A stretch of 64,000 bases of DNA, taken from Prevotella sp. GTDB lineage: Bacteria; Bacteroidota; Bacteroidia; Bacteroidales; Bacteroidaceae. The stretch lies in NCBI GenBank assembly GCA_021636625.1, contig JAJWLX010000010.1:18702-82701 (forward strand), written 5' to 3'. Each line of letters opens with the position of its first letter. Positions within the stretch are counted from its first letter, which is position 1. Shown here in pieces: positions 45,881 through 52,392 of this stretch. The notes under the pieces were generated by a model. The model searched no databases. It saw nothing but the letters and a program-made list of their open reading frames with translations, and was not told where the DNA came from. A program made the position numbers and the translations under genes.

Positions 45881-47410
45881 TTATTTAATTTTACTTATTA
45901 TTTTATTACGAACAACACTTTTCAAAATTTCTTTTTCACTATTAGTCATACCAAGTAAGCCAACACCTAAAATTGTAGAAAGCAAACAGACCAAACATGA
46001 AAGAACAAAGAGCCCAAAAGACTCTTCTATATAAAAGCTAATAATAAAAGGTACAGAAAAAGAAATAAAAGATACTATTATTATTTTCATCAAAACCTCT
46101 TTTAAAAAACGCTTAACCGGCAATTCAACCATCAATTTCAACATACCCACTCTCACGACTATACAAATCATACTAATTAAAATAGATACAATGAAAACAA
46201 CCTGAGGTTCAAAGCCTAGTTTTAAAAACATATATGACAAAGGCAAGTTTAATAAAACTAAACCACCTACAACAATTTGATAGTTTCTTATATTACCTGT
46301 AGCAAGCATCAATGTTATTAATGTTTCTGAAATAATATCCACAAGAGAAAGAAGCAGAATCAATCTAACAAAAACAACAGTATACTCAGGTACAATTCCT
46401 AGCCAAATACTCAAAATATAATGAGTATTTATCAAAACCGGCAATGCCAACATATATAAAAGATAAAACGACCATTTTGCTCCAGAAAAGACCAAACTGA
46501 AAGTATAATCTGTTTCTCCTTTAGCAAACGATTTTGTTATCGGAGGGTTGATTGCAGTGATAAAGTTTGAGGAAAATGAGCACACAGCACTTCTTACTTG
46601 AATTGATATACCCCTGGCTGCATTTACTGCAGGAGGATAGAAAAGGTTTATTACTACATTTCCACCAGCATCCCTAAGAACACTAGCTATAGCACCGATA
46701 AAATTCCATCCGGCAAAAGAGAACATTTGCCTAAAAAAAGTTTTGTCAAACACAAAATTAATCTTACATTCTATAAAATTTCTAGAGCAATATATCCCAT
46801 ACACGATTCTTGATACCAACGATACCAGCACCAATAATAAAGAATAAAAAACCAGCCTATCAATAGGTGCAACTACCAACACAACTACTACCAATAGTTT
46901 AGCTGCAACTTCAAAGATAGATAAATAGGAATAAACATCCATTCTCTCATGAGCAATTATCAATGAACGATATGGCACATTTATCAAATCCAAGCAGAAA
47001 GTAACCAAAGAAAAATGAAATACCCACTCAGCAGCAGGAATTCTCCCTAGAGGAATAGTCATTTTATTATGCATAAACCATAATCCAATCGGTTCTGCTA
47101 AAATTACAATTATGAGACATAATAAGAACTGAATAAATACGGAAGTAGAAAAAGCTAATCTTAATCCATCTATATCATTTTGCCCTAATTTAAAAGTTAG
47201 GAAACGAGATATTGCAGCCGAAAGAGAACTGGAAACTACAGCAAACATAGATACCACTCCGCCTACAACATTATATATACCAAAATCATTAACACCTAAA
47301 TTTTTCAATATTAATCGACTAGTATATAGTCCTATCAACATTGTAAAAATTAATCTCACGTAGAGAATGGCCGTATTTTTTGCGATACGCTTATTACCTA
47401 AATTATCCAT
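45881..47410 (-). CDS. wzx: Wzx-type polysaccharide flippase
   Basis: A 509-residue membrane protein with about 14 helices, of the MOP/PST family. The N-terminus NKRIAKNTAILYVRLIFTML with LYTSRLILKNLGVNDFGIYN is the common Wzx/RfbX start. It flips the lipid-linked repeat unit to the periplasmic face. It is the first gene of the polysaccharide body after the accessory island and starts only three bases after the IS66-derived chimeric ORF, so its original promoter or upstream operon link has probably been replaced. Confidence 0.9.
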   Translation of the reverse strand: MDNLGNKRIAKNTAILYVRLIFTMLIGLYTSRLILKNLGVNDFGIYNVVGGVVSMFAVVSSSLSAAISRFLTFKLGQNDIDGLRLAFSTSVFIQFLLCLIIVILAEPIGLWFMHNKMTIPLGRIPAAEWVFHFSLVTFCLDLINVPYRSLIIAHERMDVYSYLSIFEVAAKLLVVVVLVVAPIDRLVFYSLLLVLVSLVSRIVYGIYCSRNFIECKINFVFDKTFFRQMFSFAGWNFIGAIASVLRDAGGNVVINLFYPPAVNAARGISIQVRSAVCSFSSNFITAINPPITKSFAKGETDYTFSLVFSGAKWSFYLLYMLALPVLINTHYILSIWLGIVPEYTVVFVRLILLLSLVDIISETLITLMLATGNIRNYQIVVGGLVLLNLPLSYMFLKLGFEPQVVFIVSILISMICIVVRVGMLKLMVELPVKRFLKEVLMKIIIVSFISFSVPFIISFYIEESFGLFVLSCLVCLLSTILGVGLLGMTNSEKEILKSVVRNKIISKIK

Positions 47411-47413
47411 ATC

Positions 47414-47749
47414 TTAACGCTCCAAATCCTGATCAATAGCCTTACATAAAGCAAAAACAGAATTTATTGCGGAATTAACTAATGTAAAATTAATCGTTAT
47501 TTTTCTATTACTGGTATTGACACTAACCAGTCCTTCATTGTTCATCTGGGCAAACTTTTCACCCTGAGCACTACCAAAGAACAACGAGCCCTTGCGCTGT
47601 ATGGTCTGGGGACGTATCGCTCGTTCTGCTGCCAGGTTATCTATGGAATATTCACCATCATTTCGATAGGCAAAGACTTGCGTTCCTCTACTTTTATCAT
47701 GAAGCATGGGTAAGTAGTAGAAGTTGTCAAGACCTGAGAGCCTTAGCAT
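47414..47749 (-). pseudogene. IS66 tnpB-tnpC fusion remnant
   Basis: A 111-residue ORF. It begins like IS66 TnpB (MLRLSGLDNFYYLPMLHDKS), jumps near residue 25 to the C-terminal part of the TnpC transposase (YSIDNLAAERAIRPQTIQRK) and loses IS66 similarity after SAQGEK, continuing with about 43 unrelated residues. It therefore records at least two deletion or fusion events. It overlaps the upstream accessory gene by seven bases. Confidence 0.8.
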
Positions 47750-48135
47750 AATCCCTCCAATCTAGACACTAAGTCCTTCATGCCGGCATAGTCAAGCCCA
47801 CCCTTCTTGACAAACAAACCATCCGTCGTTTGGATGGTAATGAGTATGCCACCCTTCGACTTCTTTGCTTTTGGCTTGGATGCTGGCTGAGGTGGGACTT
47901 CAACATCATCTGTCTCTTCATCTGTAGGTGCTCCCTCTATTTCAACAGGGATAACAGTATCCTTGGCATGCTTCTTGAACCACGCATAGAATTGCTTGTA
48001 TGGAACACCTTGGTTAATACAAAAGGAATTAATTGAAATACCATGTGGCTCCCCTTCCGTCTTGTAGCGGAACCAGAATGTCTGAAAGACTTTGTCGCTG
48101 TACATTTTACTTACGTTTAAAATTACTGGCGACAA
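47743..48135 (-). CDS. IS66-family accessory protein (TnpA-like)
   Basis: A 130-residue protein with the usual start of Bacteroidetes IS66 accessory proteins (FWFRYKTEGEPHGISINSFC then VPYKQFYAWFKKH), a helix-turn-helix-like N-terminus, a charged linker with Pro-Ala-Lys repeats, and a C-terminal strand region (GILITIQTTDGLFVKKGG). It appears complete but serves a defective element. Confidence 0.8.
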   Translation of the reverse strand: MSPVILNVSKMYSDKVFQTFWFRYKTEGEPHGISINSFCINQGVPYKQFYAWFKKHAKDTVIPVEIEGAPTDEETDDVEVPPQPASKPKAKKSKGGILITIQTTDGLFVKKGGLDYAGMKDLVSRLEGLC

Positions 48136-48158
48136 AGTTACATCTTCTTTATCAAATC

Positions 48159-48182
48159 ACCAAATCCGTTTTTGAGCGCTTA
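48159..48182 (-). repeat. IS66 terminal inverted repeat (upstream end)
   Basis: Read leftward it is GTAAGCGCTCAAAAACGG, which resembles the GTAAGCG start common to IS66 ends. It lies 24 bases before the accessory gene start. Confidence 0.65.
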
Positions 48183-48200
48183 CAACCCAGTAACTAGATT

Positions 48201-48458
48201 TTAGTATCTTGAAATAATTCGGTACATATTATTTCCTTTACGTATAACAAAAACAGCCTTCTCATACACCATACCATTTTCTTCATAAATGAGATTACCA
48301 AATAAGCATGATGACGACGATATTGGCACATCATACATACGAGAGTCAACTAAGTGACAATATCCTATTACTACACGTCTTCCATTACAAGTACCAATAA
48401 CCATAATGGTACTAGAAGTATCTTGCTTCTTATAAACATTTCTAATAATAAAATCCAT
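48201..48458 (-). CDS. Hypothetical 85-residue protein behind the AbiC-like gene
   Basis: A small protein (MDFIIRNVYKKQDTSSTIMV...) of mixed beta character without signal peptide or membrane segments. I do not recognise it. It starts 28 bases after the AbiC-like gene on the same strand, so it is probably co-transcribed. It could be a partner or regulator of that gene, by context only. The IS66 end lies 18 bases past its stop. Confidence 0.6.
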   Translation of the reverse strand: MDFIIRNVYKKQDTSSTIMVIGTCNGRRVVIGYCHLVDSRMYDVPISSSSCLFGNLIYEENGMVYEKAVFVIRKGNNMYRIISRY

Positions 48459-48486
48459 AATAAGTTAATTTTAAAATGATTATTTT

Positions 48487-49314
48487 TTAGTTATGACAAA
48501 ATGCTCCTTCATCGTAAAGTTGCACATTGTCACGGGATGCGAGCTTTTCCCTCCTTATATTATTAAATACTGCAAACTTCTCTATTAATGTTTTGAACTT
48601 TACATTTTCCTCCTGCAAACTATTGTAGAACAGCATTAGGAGTTCATATTCCGAAAGCTGGGATCTTACAATACAGGCATAATCGTATCTCTCCTCTTCT
48701 GTTTCAATAAGAGGAGACTCATTTACAAACTTAAAGATGCGGTAAAGATGTCTGAAGTAATGATCAAAGACTTCTATATCAGGAACTCTCGAATATTGAT
48801 GCAAGCCTTTACGCTGTAAATACAGCCCGATTCCCCTGATGTTTTCTTCAAAATCCAACATTTTATACGTGTAGAATCTATTGAATACCATTCTTCCATC
48901 ACACTCAAAGGGATCTCCACCATCAGAACAATCATAATGCAAATTCCTTGTTATCGTTTCCTGCAAATTTAGCATATTGAAAAAGGTATTCTCAAAGCGC
49001 TGAAGATTCAATGTCTTATTCTGCTTTTTGAACTCTATGCTCTGCTGACGTAGCTCCTGCTTGGCTTCATCCAACTCTTCGCGCTGCATGCTCAACTCAT
49101 CCTTCTGCATAATAAGGGTCACGATAAGACCAGCAAATGCCAAGCCAGAGAACAAGGCATTGAGAGCGCCAAAAGAATCACCGAATGTTCCTCTAATAGT
49201 CCAACATGACCAATGGGTACAAACAAAACCTAGAGAAGCGAAAAACAGCAGAAAAACGAACAGTATCAAGATGATACTCCACATTGAATACTTATCCATA
49301 TTATTTTTAAACAT
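48487..49314 (-). CDS. Putative AbiC-type phage abortive infection protein
   Basis: A 275-residue protein with two N-terminal membrane helices (about 10-32 and 45-66, the latter FGALNALFSGLAFAGLIVTL), a coiled coil (about 70-102) and a C-terminal domain starting QRFENTFFNMLNLQ. The FGDSFGALNALFSGLAFAGL plus RFENTFFNML combination is the hallmark of the putative phage abortive infection (putAbiC) family. Family members are proposed to act in abortive infection, though the mechanism is little known. A stable hairpin lies in its leader. It stands beside a small hypothetical gene and an IS66 relic in the island. Confidence 0.8.
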   Translation of the reverse strand: MFKNNMDKYSMWSIILILFVFLLFFASLGFVCTHWSCWTIRGTFGDSFGALNALFSGLAFAGLIVTLIMQKDELSMQREELDEAKQELRQQSIEFKKQNKTLNLQRFENTFFNMLNLQETITRNLHYDCSDGGDPFECDGRMVFNRFYTYKMLDFEENIRGIGLYLQRKGLHQYSRVPDIEVFDHYFRHLYRIFKFVNESPLIETEEERYDYACIVRSQLSEYELLMLFYNSLQEENVKFKTLIEKFAVFNNIRREKLASRDNVQLYDEGAFCHN

Positions 49315-49335
49315 ATACGGACATAGAGTCCCTGC

Positions 49336-49370
49336 CAGATAAGAATCGCCTTGAGAGGATTCTTACCTGG
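49336..49370 (-). promoter_or_regulatory. 13-bp leader hairpin ahead of the AbiC-like gene
   Basis: In the minus-strand RNA, CCAGGUAAGAAUC pairs with GAUUCUUAUCUGG (13 pairs, one G-U) around a 10-base loop. It ends 22 bases before the start codon. No T run follows, so it is more likely a leader element than a terminator. Confidence 0.6.
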
Positions 49371-49429
49371 ATATTGATTGAGTAAAACTAATTTGAATTT
49401 GATATTATAAATGTATCTGCTCTCTGAAG

Positions 49430-49605
49430 AAATTCCACAGATTTCTTTGCGGCCTGGGAGGGAAAAGTCCCACAGATTTCACAGATGAACACAGATTTCT
49501 TTGCGGCCTGTGCGGCCGAGGATACGCAGATTTGGCTTTACTTCCCGCTGGTCAGTGGGTCCGGAGGACAAATCTCCCTTCGACCGCCGATTTCCAAATC
49601 ACAGA
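49430..49605. repeat. ACAGAT-type dispersed repeat block
   Basis: Copies of CACAGATTTC, CACAGATGAACACAGATTT, and TTTGCGGCCTG occur in this non-coding stretch between two modules. Closely similar blocks occur at 50677-50710, 51155-51310 and 55782-55908. No gene is visible in 49315-49612 apart from the leader hairpin. Confidence 0.7.
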
Positions 49606-49612
49606 TGGATTG

Positions 49613-50059
49613 CTACCGAAACTTATGGATTCCATCACAAAGCATTGATAATTCTTTCTGAAAATAATCTATATCAGGAGATATATCTTTAGCAGTCTGC
49701 ACTTTACCATCCAAAGACAAAAATATACCAGCATGCAATGGAAGACGCTTACTTGGTTTTGGTAATATCGATACTTCTCTATTTACAAACTCTTTATCTA
49801 AATCCCTAACATCACTCACATTCAGAATGGTATAACCAAAACGAGTATCACCTTCTGATCTAGGACGAAATATATTAGATATATCATCCAGTTCATCGGC
49901 TTTATTTCGCAATACAGAGATGTAATCCTCTGCTCCACTTTTTAGCATCTCTAACTTGAATGCCTTTGGCGAAACACGACCCTCATAGATATGAGAAGGG
50001 GAGAACAAGATTCTTGCGACTTGCTCTTCATCATTTATTTCATTGATTGTCTTTTCCAT
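49613..50059 (-). CDS. Hypothetical protein, second gene of an overlapping pair
   Basis: A 148-residue soluble protein (MEKTINEINDEEQVARILFS...). ILFSPSHIYEGRVSPKAF near residue 18 and FGYTILNVSDVRDLD near 75 are the most characteristic stretches; I know no function. Its 5' end overlaps the 3' end of the gene at 50040 by 20 bases, so expression is coupled. Two-gene overlapping units of this size are typical of toxin-antitoxin or small defence pairs, but that is only an inference here. Confidence 0.7.
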   Translation of the reverse strand: MEKTINEINDEEQVARILFSPSHIYEGRVSPKAFKLEMLKSGAEDYISVLRNKADELDDISNIFRPRSEGDTRFGYTILNVSDVRDLDKEFVNREVSILPKPSKRLPLHAGIFLSLDGKVQTAKDISPDIDYFQKELSMLCDGIHKFR

Positions 50060-50594
50060 GTGCCTCCTCTAATAAATTCAAAACATCCTGTTCATTAAGG
50101 TGGTCGTAATTGTATTTGGATAAATGACCATCACGCTTGATAAAAGCTGCAATTTGATGAGGGGCTACCGTAATACCAGCCAGGTTCTTTCCCTCAGTAT
50201 AATCTAAATATAAATAGCCTCGGGCATCAGGGAACAATACCCAATTTACCAACTCCTTATCTGAAGATAGCATTATGACTCTGCGAATGAAATCTTGTAT
50301 TCCTGAATCGATAGAAACACTGTTTTCTCCATCCCAGCCCTCTTTCAGCAAAGCTAATTCTTCCAAACGCTTGAGCAGCTTACCCTTGATTGGGGTCGCT
50401 GATTGATTGGTAAGATTAGACAGAAATACCAAACAGTTATATAATGCACTCTGGTCATTCGTGGTATATACTGCGTCCATTACATGATGGCGCAATGTCT
50501 GTATATCCGTATTTGGAGAAATACAAACTCCCACAGGATCCGCTACCAAACTTGGCGCTGCCTCTGGAACTTGATATGATTTTGATTTACTCAT
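50040..50594 (-). CDS. Hypothetical protein with GWDG motif, first gene of an overlapping pair
   Basis: A 184-residue soluble protein. The middle (LLKRLEELALLKEGWDGENS, about 82-101) contains the GWDGE motif seen in many uncharacterised small proteins of mobile regions. A C-terminal part has GYLYLDYTEGKNLAGITVAP. No signal or membrane segments. It has a TATATTTG promoter 29 bases upstream, within a segment duplicated ahead of the frame-disrupted gene at 51068. Function unknown. Confidence 0.7.
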   Translation of the reverse strand: MSKSKSYQVPEAAPSLVADPVGVCISPNTDIQTLRHHVMDAVYTTNDQSALYNCLVFLSNLTNQSATPIKGKLLKRLEELALLKEGWDGENSVSIDSGIQDFIRRVIMLSSDKELVNWVLFPDARGYLYLDYTEGKNLAGITVAPHQIAAFIKRDGHLSKYNYDHLNEQDVLNLLEEAHGKDNQ

Positions 50595-50620
50595 AGCTTT
50601 ACCATCAAATTAAAACATGG

Positions 50621-50673
50621 TGCAAATATAAGGGAAATATCTGAAATAGCCAAGGGATTTCTGGTTTTTAACA
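50621..50673 (-). promoter_or_regulatory. Duplicated promoter segment, copy A
   Basis: This 53-base stretch matches 51096-51148 with only three differences. It contains TATATTTG (50630-50623, minus strand) at the right distance from the ATG at 50594. A shared promoter implies co-regulation of the two units. Confidence 0.75.
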
Positions 50674-50676
50674 TTG

Positions 50677-50710
50677 TCCCACAGATCTCACAGATGAACA
50701 CAGATTTTTC
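50677..50710. repeat. ACAGAT-type dispersed repeat
   Basis: TCCCACAGATCTCACAGATG followed by AACACAGATTTTT, similar to the blocks at 49470, 51155 and 55782. Confidence 0.7.
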
Positions 50711-50737
50711 ACGCAACAGAATTGCGAGTGGTGTCGG

Positions 50738-51068
50738 CTAGCGCATCATTTTTTGTACAATGCTTGCTAACTCAGCAGCATAAGAAGCAGTATCTTCTAC
50801 ATATCTCTTATTTACAAGTATATATAAGGATAAATCATTTCTTCTAAAATGCTCGAACTTGTTATCAGATTAACTTTTCGTAAACAGGTATTGCTACCTT
50901 ATCCATTTCTTCTTTCGAAATCTTAACAACTCCAGGAGTTGCATCAAAATAATCTACAGGATAACGATACTTGCCATTTGGCATCAAAACTTTAGTTACA
51001 CGACGAAAAAGAGAGATACCCTCTTCTGTAACTATCTTTGTTATCGTTTTATTAATGATTTTGCCCAT
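50738..51068 (-). pseudogene. Small hypothetical gene broken by a frameshift
   Basis: From the ATG at 51068 a 67-residue protein (MGKIINKTITKIVTEEGI...) ends VYEKLI-stop at 50865. In another frame the coding pattern continues at once (SDNKFEHFRRNDLSLYILVN...) for 43 residues to TAG at 50738, without any start codon. The joined product of about 110 residues reads as one protein. The start at 51068 is fixed by a TATATTTG promoter 30 bases upstream. Either the gene is disrupted or the two parts are joined by frameshifting. No family recognised. Confidence 0.6.
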
Positions 51069-51095
51069 AATTCTTTCCTTTAGTTCATTTTCAAA

Positions 51096-51148
51096 TGCAA
51101 ATATAAGGGAAATATATGATATAGCCAAGGAATTTCTGGTTTTTAACA
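51096..51148 (-). promoter_or_regulatory. Duplicated promoter segment, copy B
   Basis: Near-identical to 50621-50673 (50 of 53 bases), with TATATTTG at 51105-51098 on the minus strand, ahead of the small gene starting at 51068. Confidence 0.75.
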
Positions 51149-51154
51149 CATCGG

Positions 51155-51310
51155 GAGTCCCACAGATTTGGCTTTCCCTTCGGCCGCCGATTTTCAATTC
51201 ACGGATGAACACAGATTTCTTTGCGGCCTGAGCGGCCTGGAATTTGAAAGGGTCACGCAGATTTCGCAGATGACGCAGATTTTTTGACCTATTCGGTCAG
51301 ATTTACGCAG
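51155..51310. repeat. ACAGAT-type repeat block with small hairpin
   Basis: Contains CCCACAGATTTGG, CGGATGAACACAGATTTC, TTTGCGGCCTGAGCGGCC and several CGCAGATTT units, and a TGACC-TATTC-GGTCA hairpin (51285-51299). Nothing coding is seen between 51149 and 51479. Confidence 0.65.
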
Positions 51311-51368
51311 ATTCTTCGACTCCACTGTTCACCTCTTGCGAAGAGGGGGGCCTTATCCCACTCCCAAG

Positions 51369-51469
51369 CCCTCGCCCTTAGCATAAGGGCAAGGGATGTA
51401 GCTGGCGACGCTATAGCTCTGCCAGAGTTTTGGTCAGCCAGCGGAGCCTGTGCTCTAAAGGGCTGGCTG
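51369..51469. repeat. Two stem-loops downstream of the 161-residue gene
   Basis: CCCTCGCCCTTA (51369-51380) pairs with TAAGGGCAAGGG (51384-51395), 11 pairs with one mismatch and a three-base loop. CAGCCAG (51435-51441) pairs with CTGGCTG (51463-51469). They lie just past the stop at 51480 and may end its transcript. Confidence 0.6.
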
Positions 51470-51479
51470 GGATGCTTAA

Positions 51480-51965
51480 TCAGTATTTTCCTATCTCGTC
51501 CTGGGCCTTCTTCAAGGCGCGGATTCTTAACTCCTTCTCTACTCGCTTCTTCACTTCCTTCTCTATCTTGTCCTCAATAATCTGGTTGAGAGGACGGGAG
51601 AATGGATGCCAACCGAAAACGGCGTTCTCCTTCGTGTGACAGAACAACACCGTGTCAACTTCCAACAATGCCTCCAGGCGATCCTCCTCGCTAGGATAAT
51701 GGGTGAAAATCCAATTGGTGAAACGGACAAACTCGGAGAGCAACATATGCTCGCCCTTGTTCAAATGAGTGAAGAAAGTGCGGTTCAGGTGAAACTTTTT
51801 CTTGATGTCACTCTTCTTCAACACCCAGGCACGCATGCCTTCGGTCAACTCATGATAAGCCGCCTTCTCTGCATAAATGTGCTTGGCAGACTTCACTAAC
51901 TGGTTTGAAAACTTGTCGAAACGCTGCTCGGCAGTCTTCGACGAAATCTCAGCCGCGAGCTTCAA
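51480..51965 (-). CDS. Hypothetical protein with disrupted N-terminus
   Basis: A 161-residue soluble, highly charged protein (KLAAEISSKTAEQRFDKFSN...). The tail has a Lys/Glu coiled coil (IEDKIEKEVKKRVEKEL). No family recognised. The open frame starts only at TTG codons. A well-placed ATG at 52003 (with AAAAAGGAACG before it and a TAATTTTG promoter) is in another frame and stops after 13 codons. One extra A in the A6 run at 51994-51999 would give MEKKKFLLSAAEKLKLAAEI and join them. So the gene is either frameshifted or uses slippage. Confidence 0.6.
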   Translation of the reverse strand: MKLAAEISSKTAEQRFDKFSNQLVKSAKHIYAEKAAYHELTEGMRAWVLKKSDIKKKFHLNRTFFTHLNKGEHMLLSEFVRFTNWIFTHYPSEEDRLEALLEVDTVLFCHTKENAVFGWHPFSRPLNQIIEDKIEKEVKKRVEKELRIRALKKAQDEIGKY

Positions 51966-52017
51966 CTTCTCAGCGGCAGAAAGTAGGAATTTCTTTTTTC
52001 CATCGTTCCTTTTTAAA

Positions 52018-52025
52018 CAAAATTA
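52018..52025 (-). promoter_or_regulatory. Putative -7 box for the 161-residue gene
   Basis: TAATTTTG on the minus strand, 14 bases ahead of the ATG at 52003. The -33 region falls in the palindrome at 52045-52061. Confidence 0.5.
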
Positions 52026-52044
52026 ATACTTAAATTATTTATTT

Positions 52045-52061
52045 TTACCACAATGTGGTAA
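52045..52061. promoter_or_regulatory. Operator-like palindrome between divergent promoters
   Basis: TTACCACAATGTGGTAA is an 8+8 base perfect palindrome around one base. It overlaps the -33 region of the minus-strand gene and lies about 30 bases ahead of the primase -7 box. Confidence 0.6.
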
Positions 52062-52091
52062 TTTTCGATTTTCTATATCGCCCTTTTGTCG

Positions 52092-52099
52092 TAACTTTG
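52092..52099 (+). promoter_or_regulatory. Putative -7 box for the primase gene
   Basis: TAACTTTG fits TAnnTTTG. It implies a leader of about 285 bases before the ATG at 52393. Confidence 0.55.
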
Positions 52100-52106
52100 C
52101 TGACAG

Positions 52107-52392
52107 TTACCGATTGGTGAACAGCGGGGTGAACACTTGCCCCAAGCATTCACCTTTTCGGCTCCGGGGTGAACCCTAGTAAAAAGAACTTTGTATATAC
52201 AGCGCATGCTAGAAATATAAAGAGTCTCTATTATAATGGGTTACGGGGTGTTTTTAACACATTATTAACGCTAAAGGTTGGCATCGGGGTTCACCCTTCA
52301 CCGACTTCATCGCCAAGTGTTCACCCACACTCTTAGTTAGTGAACGTTGCAAACAACAGATTAGTATATTAACAACAGACAATTTTAATCAA
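52107..52392 (+). promoter_or_regulatory. Long primase leader with GGTGAAC repeats
   Basis: GGTGAAC occurs at 52116, 52128 and 52168; its complement GTTCACC occurs at 52289 and 52319, with near copies at 52148 and 52296. Several are embedded in GGGGTGAACCC-like contexts. The leader has no convincing ORF. The repeats could be protein-binding sites or form RNA stems across the leader. Confidence 0.6.

Larger units (their letters stand above)
47414..48182 (-). mobile_element. Internally deleted IS66-family element
   Basis: One inverted-repeat end (GTAAGCGCTCAAAAACGG, reading left from 48182), a complete accessory gene and a fused remnant of two further IS66 genes are present. The long transposase core is missing, so the element cannot move alone. 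Its right boundary is clear; the left one is lost in the chimeric ORF. Confidence 0.8.
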
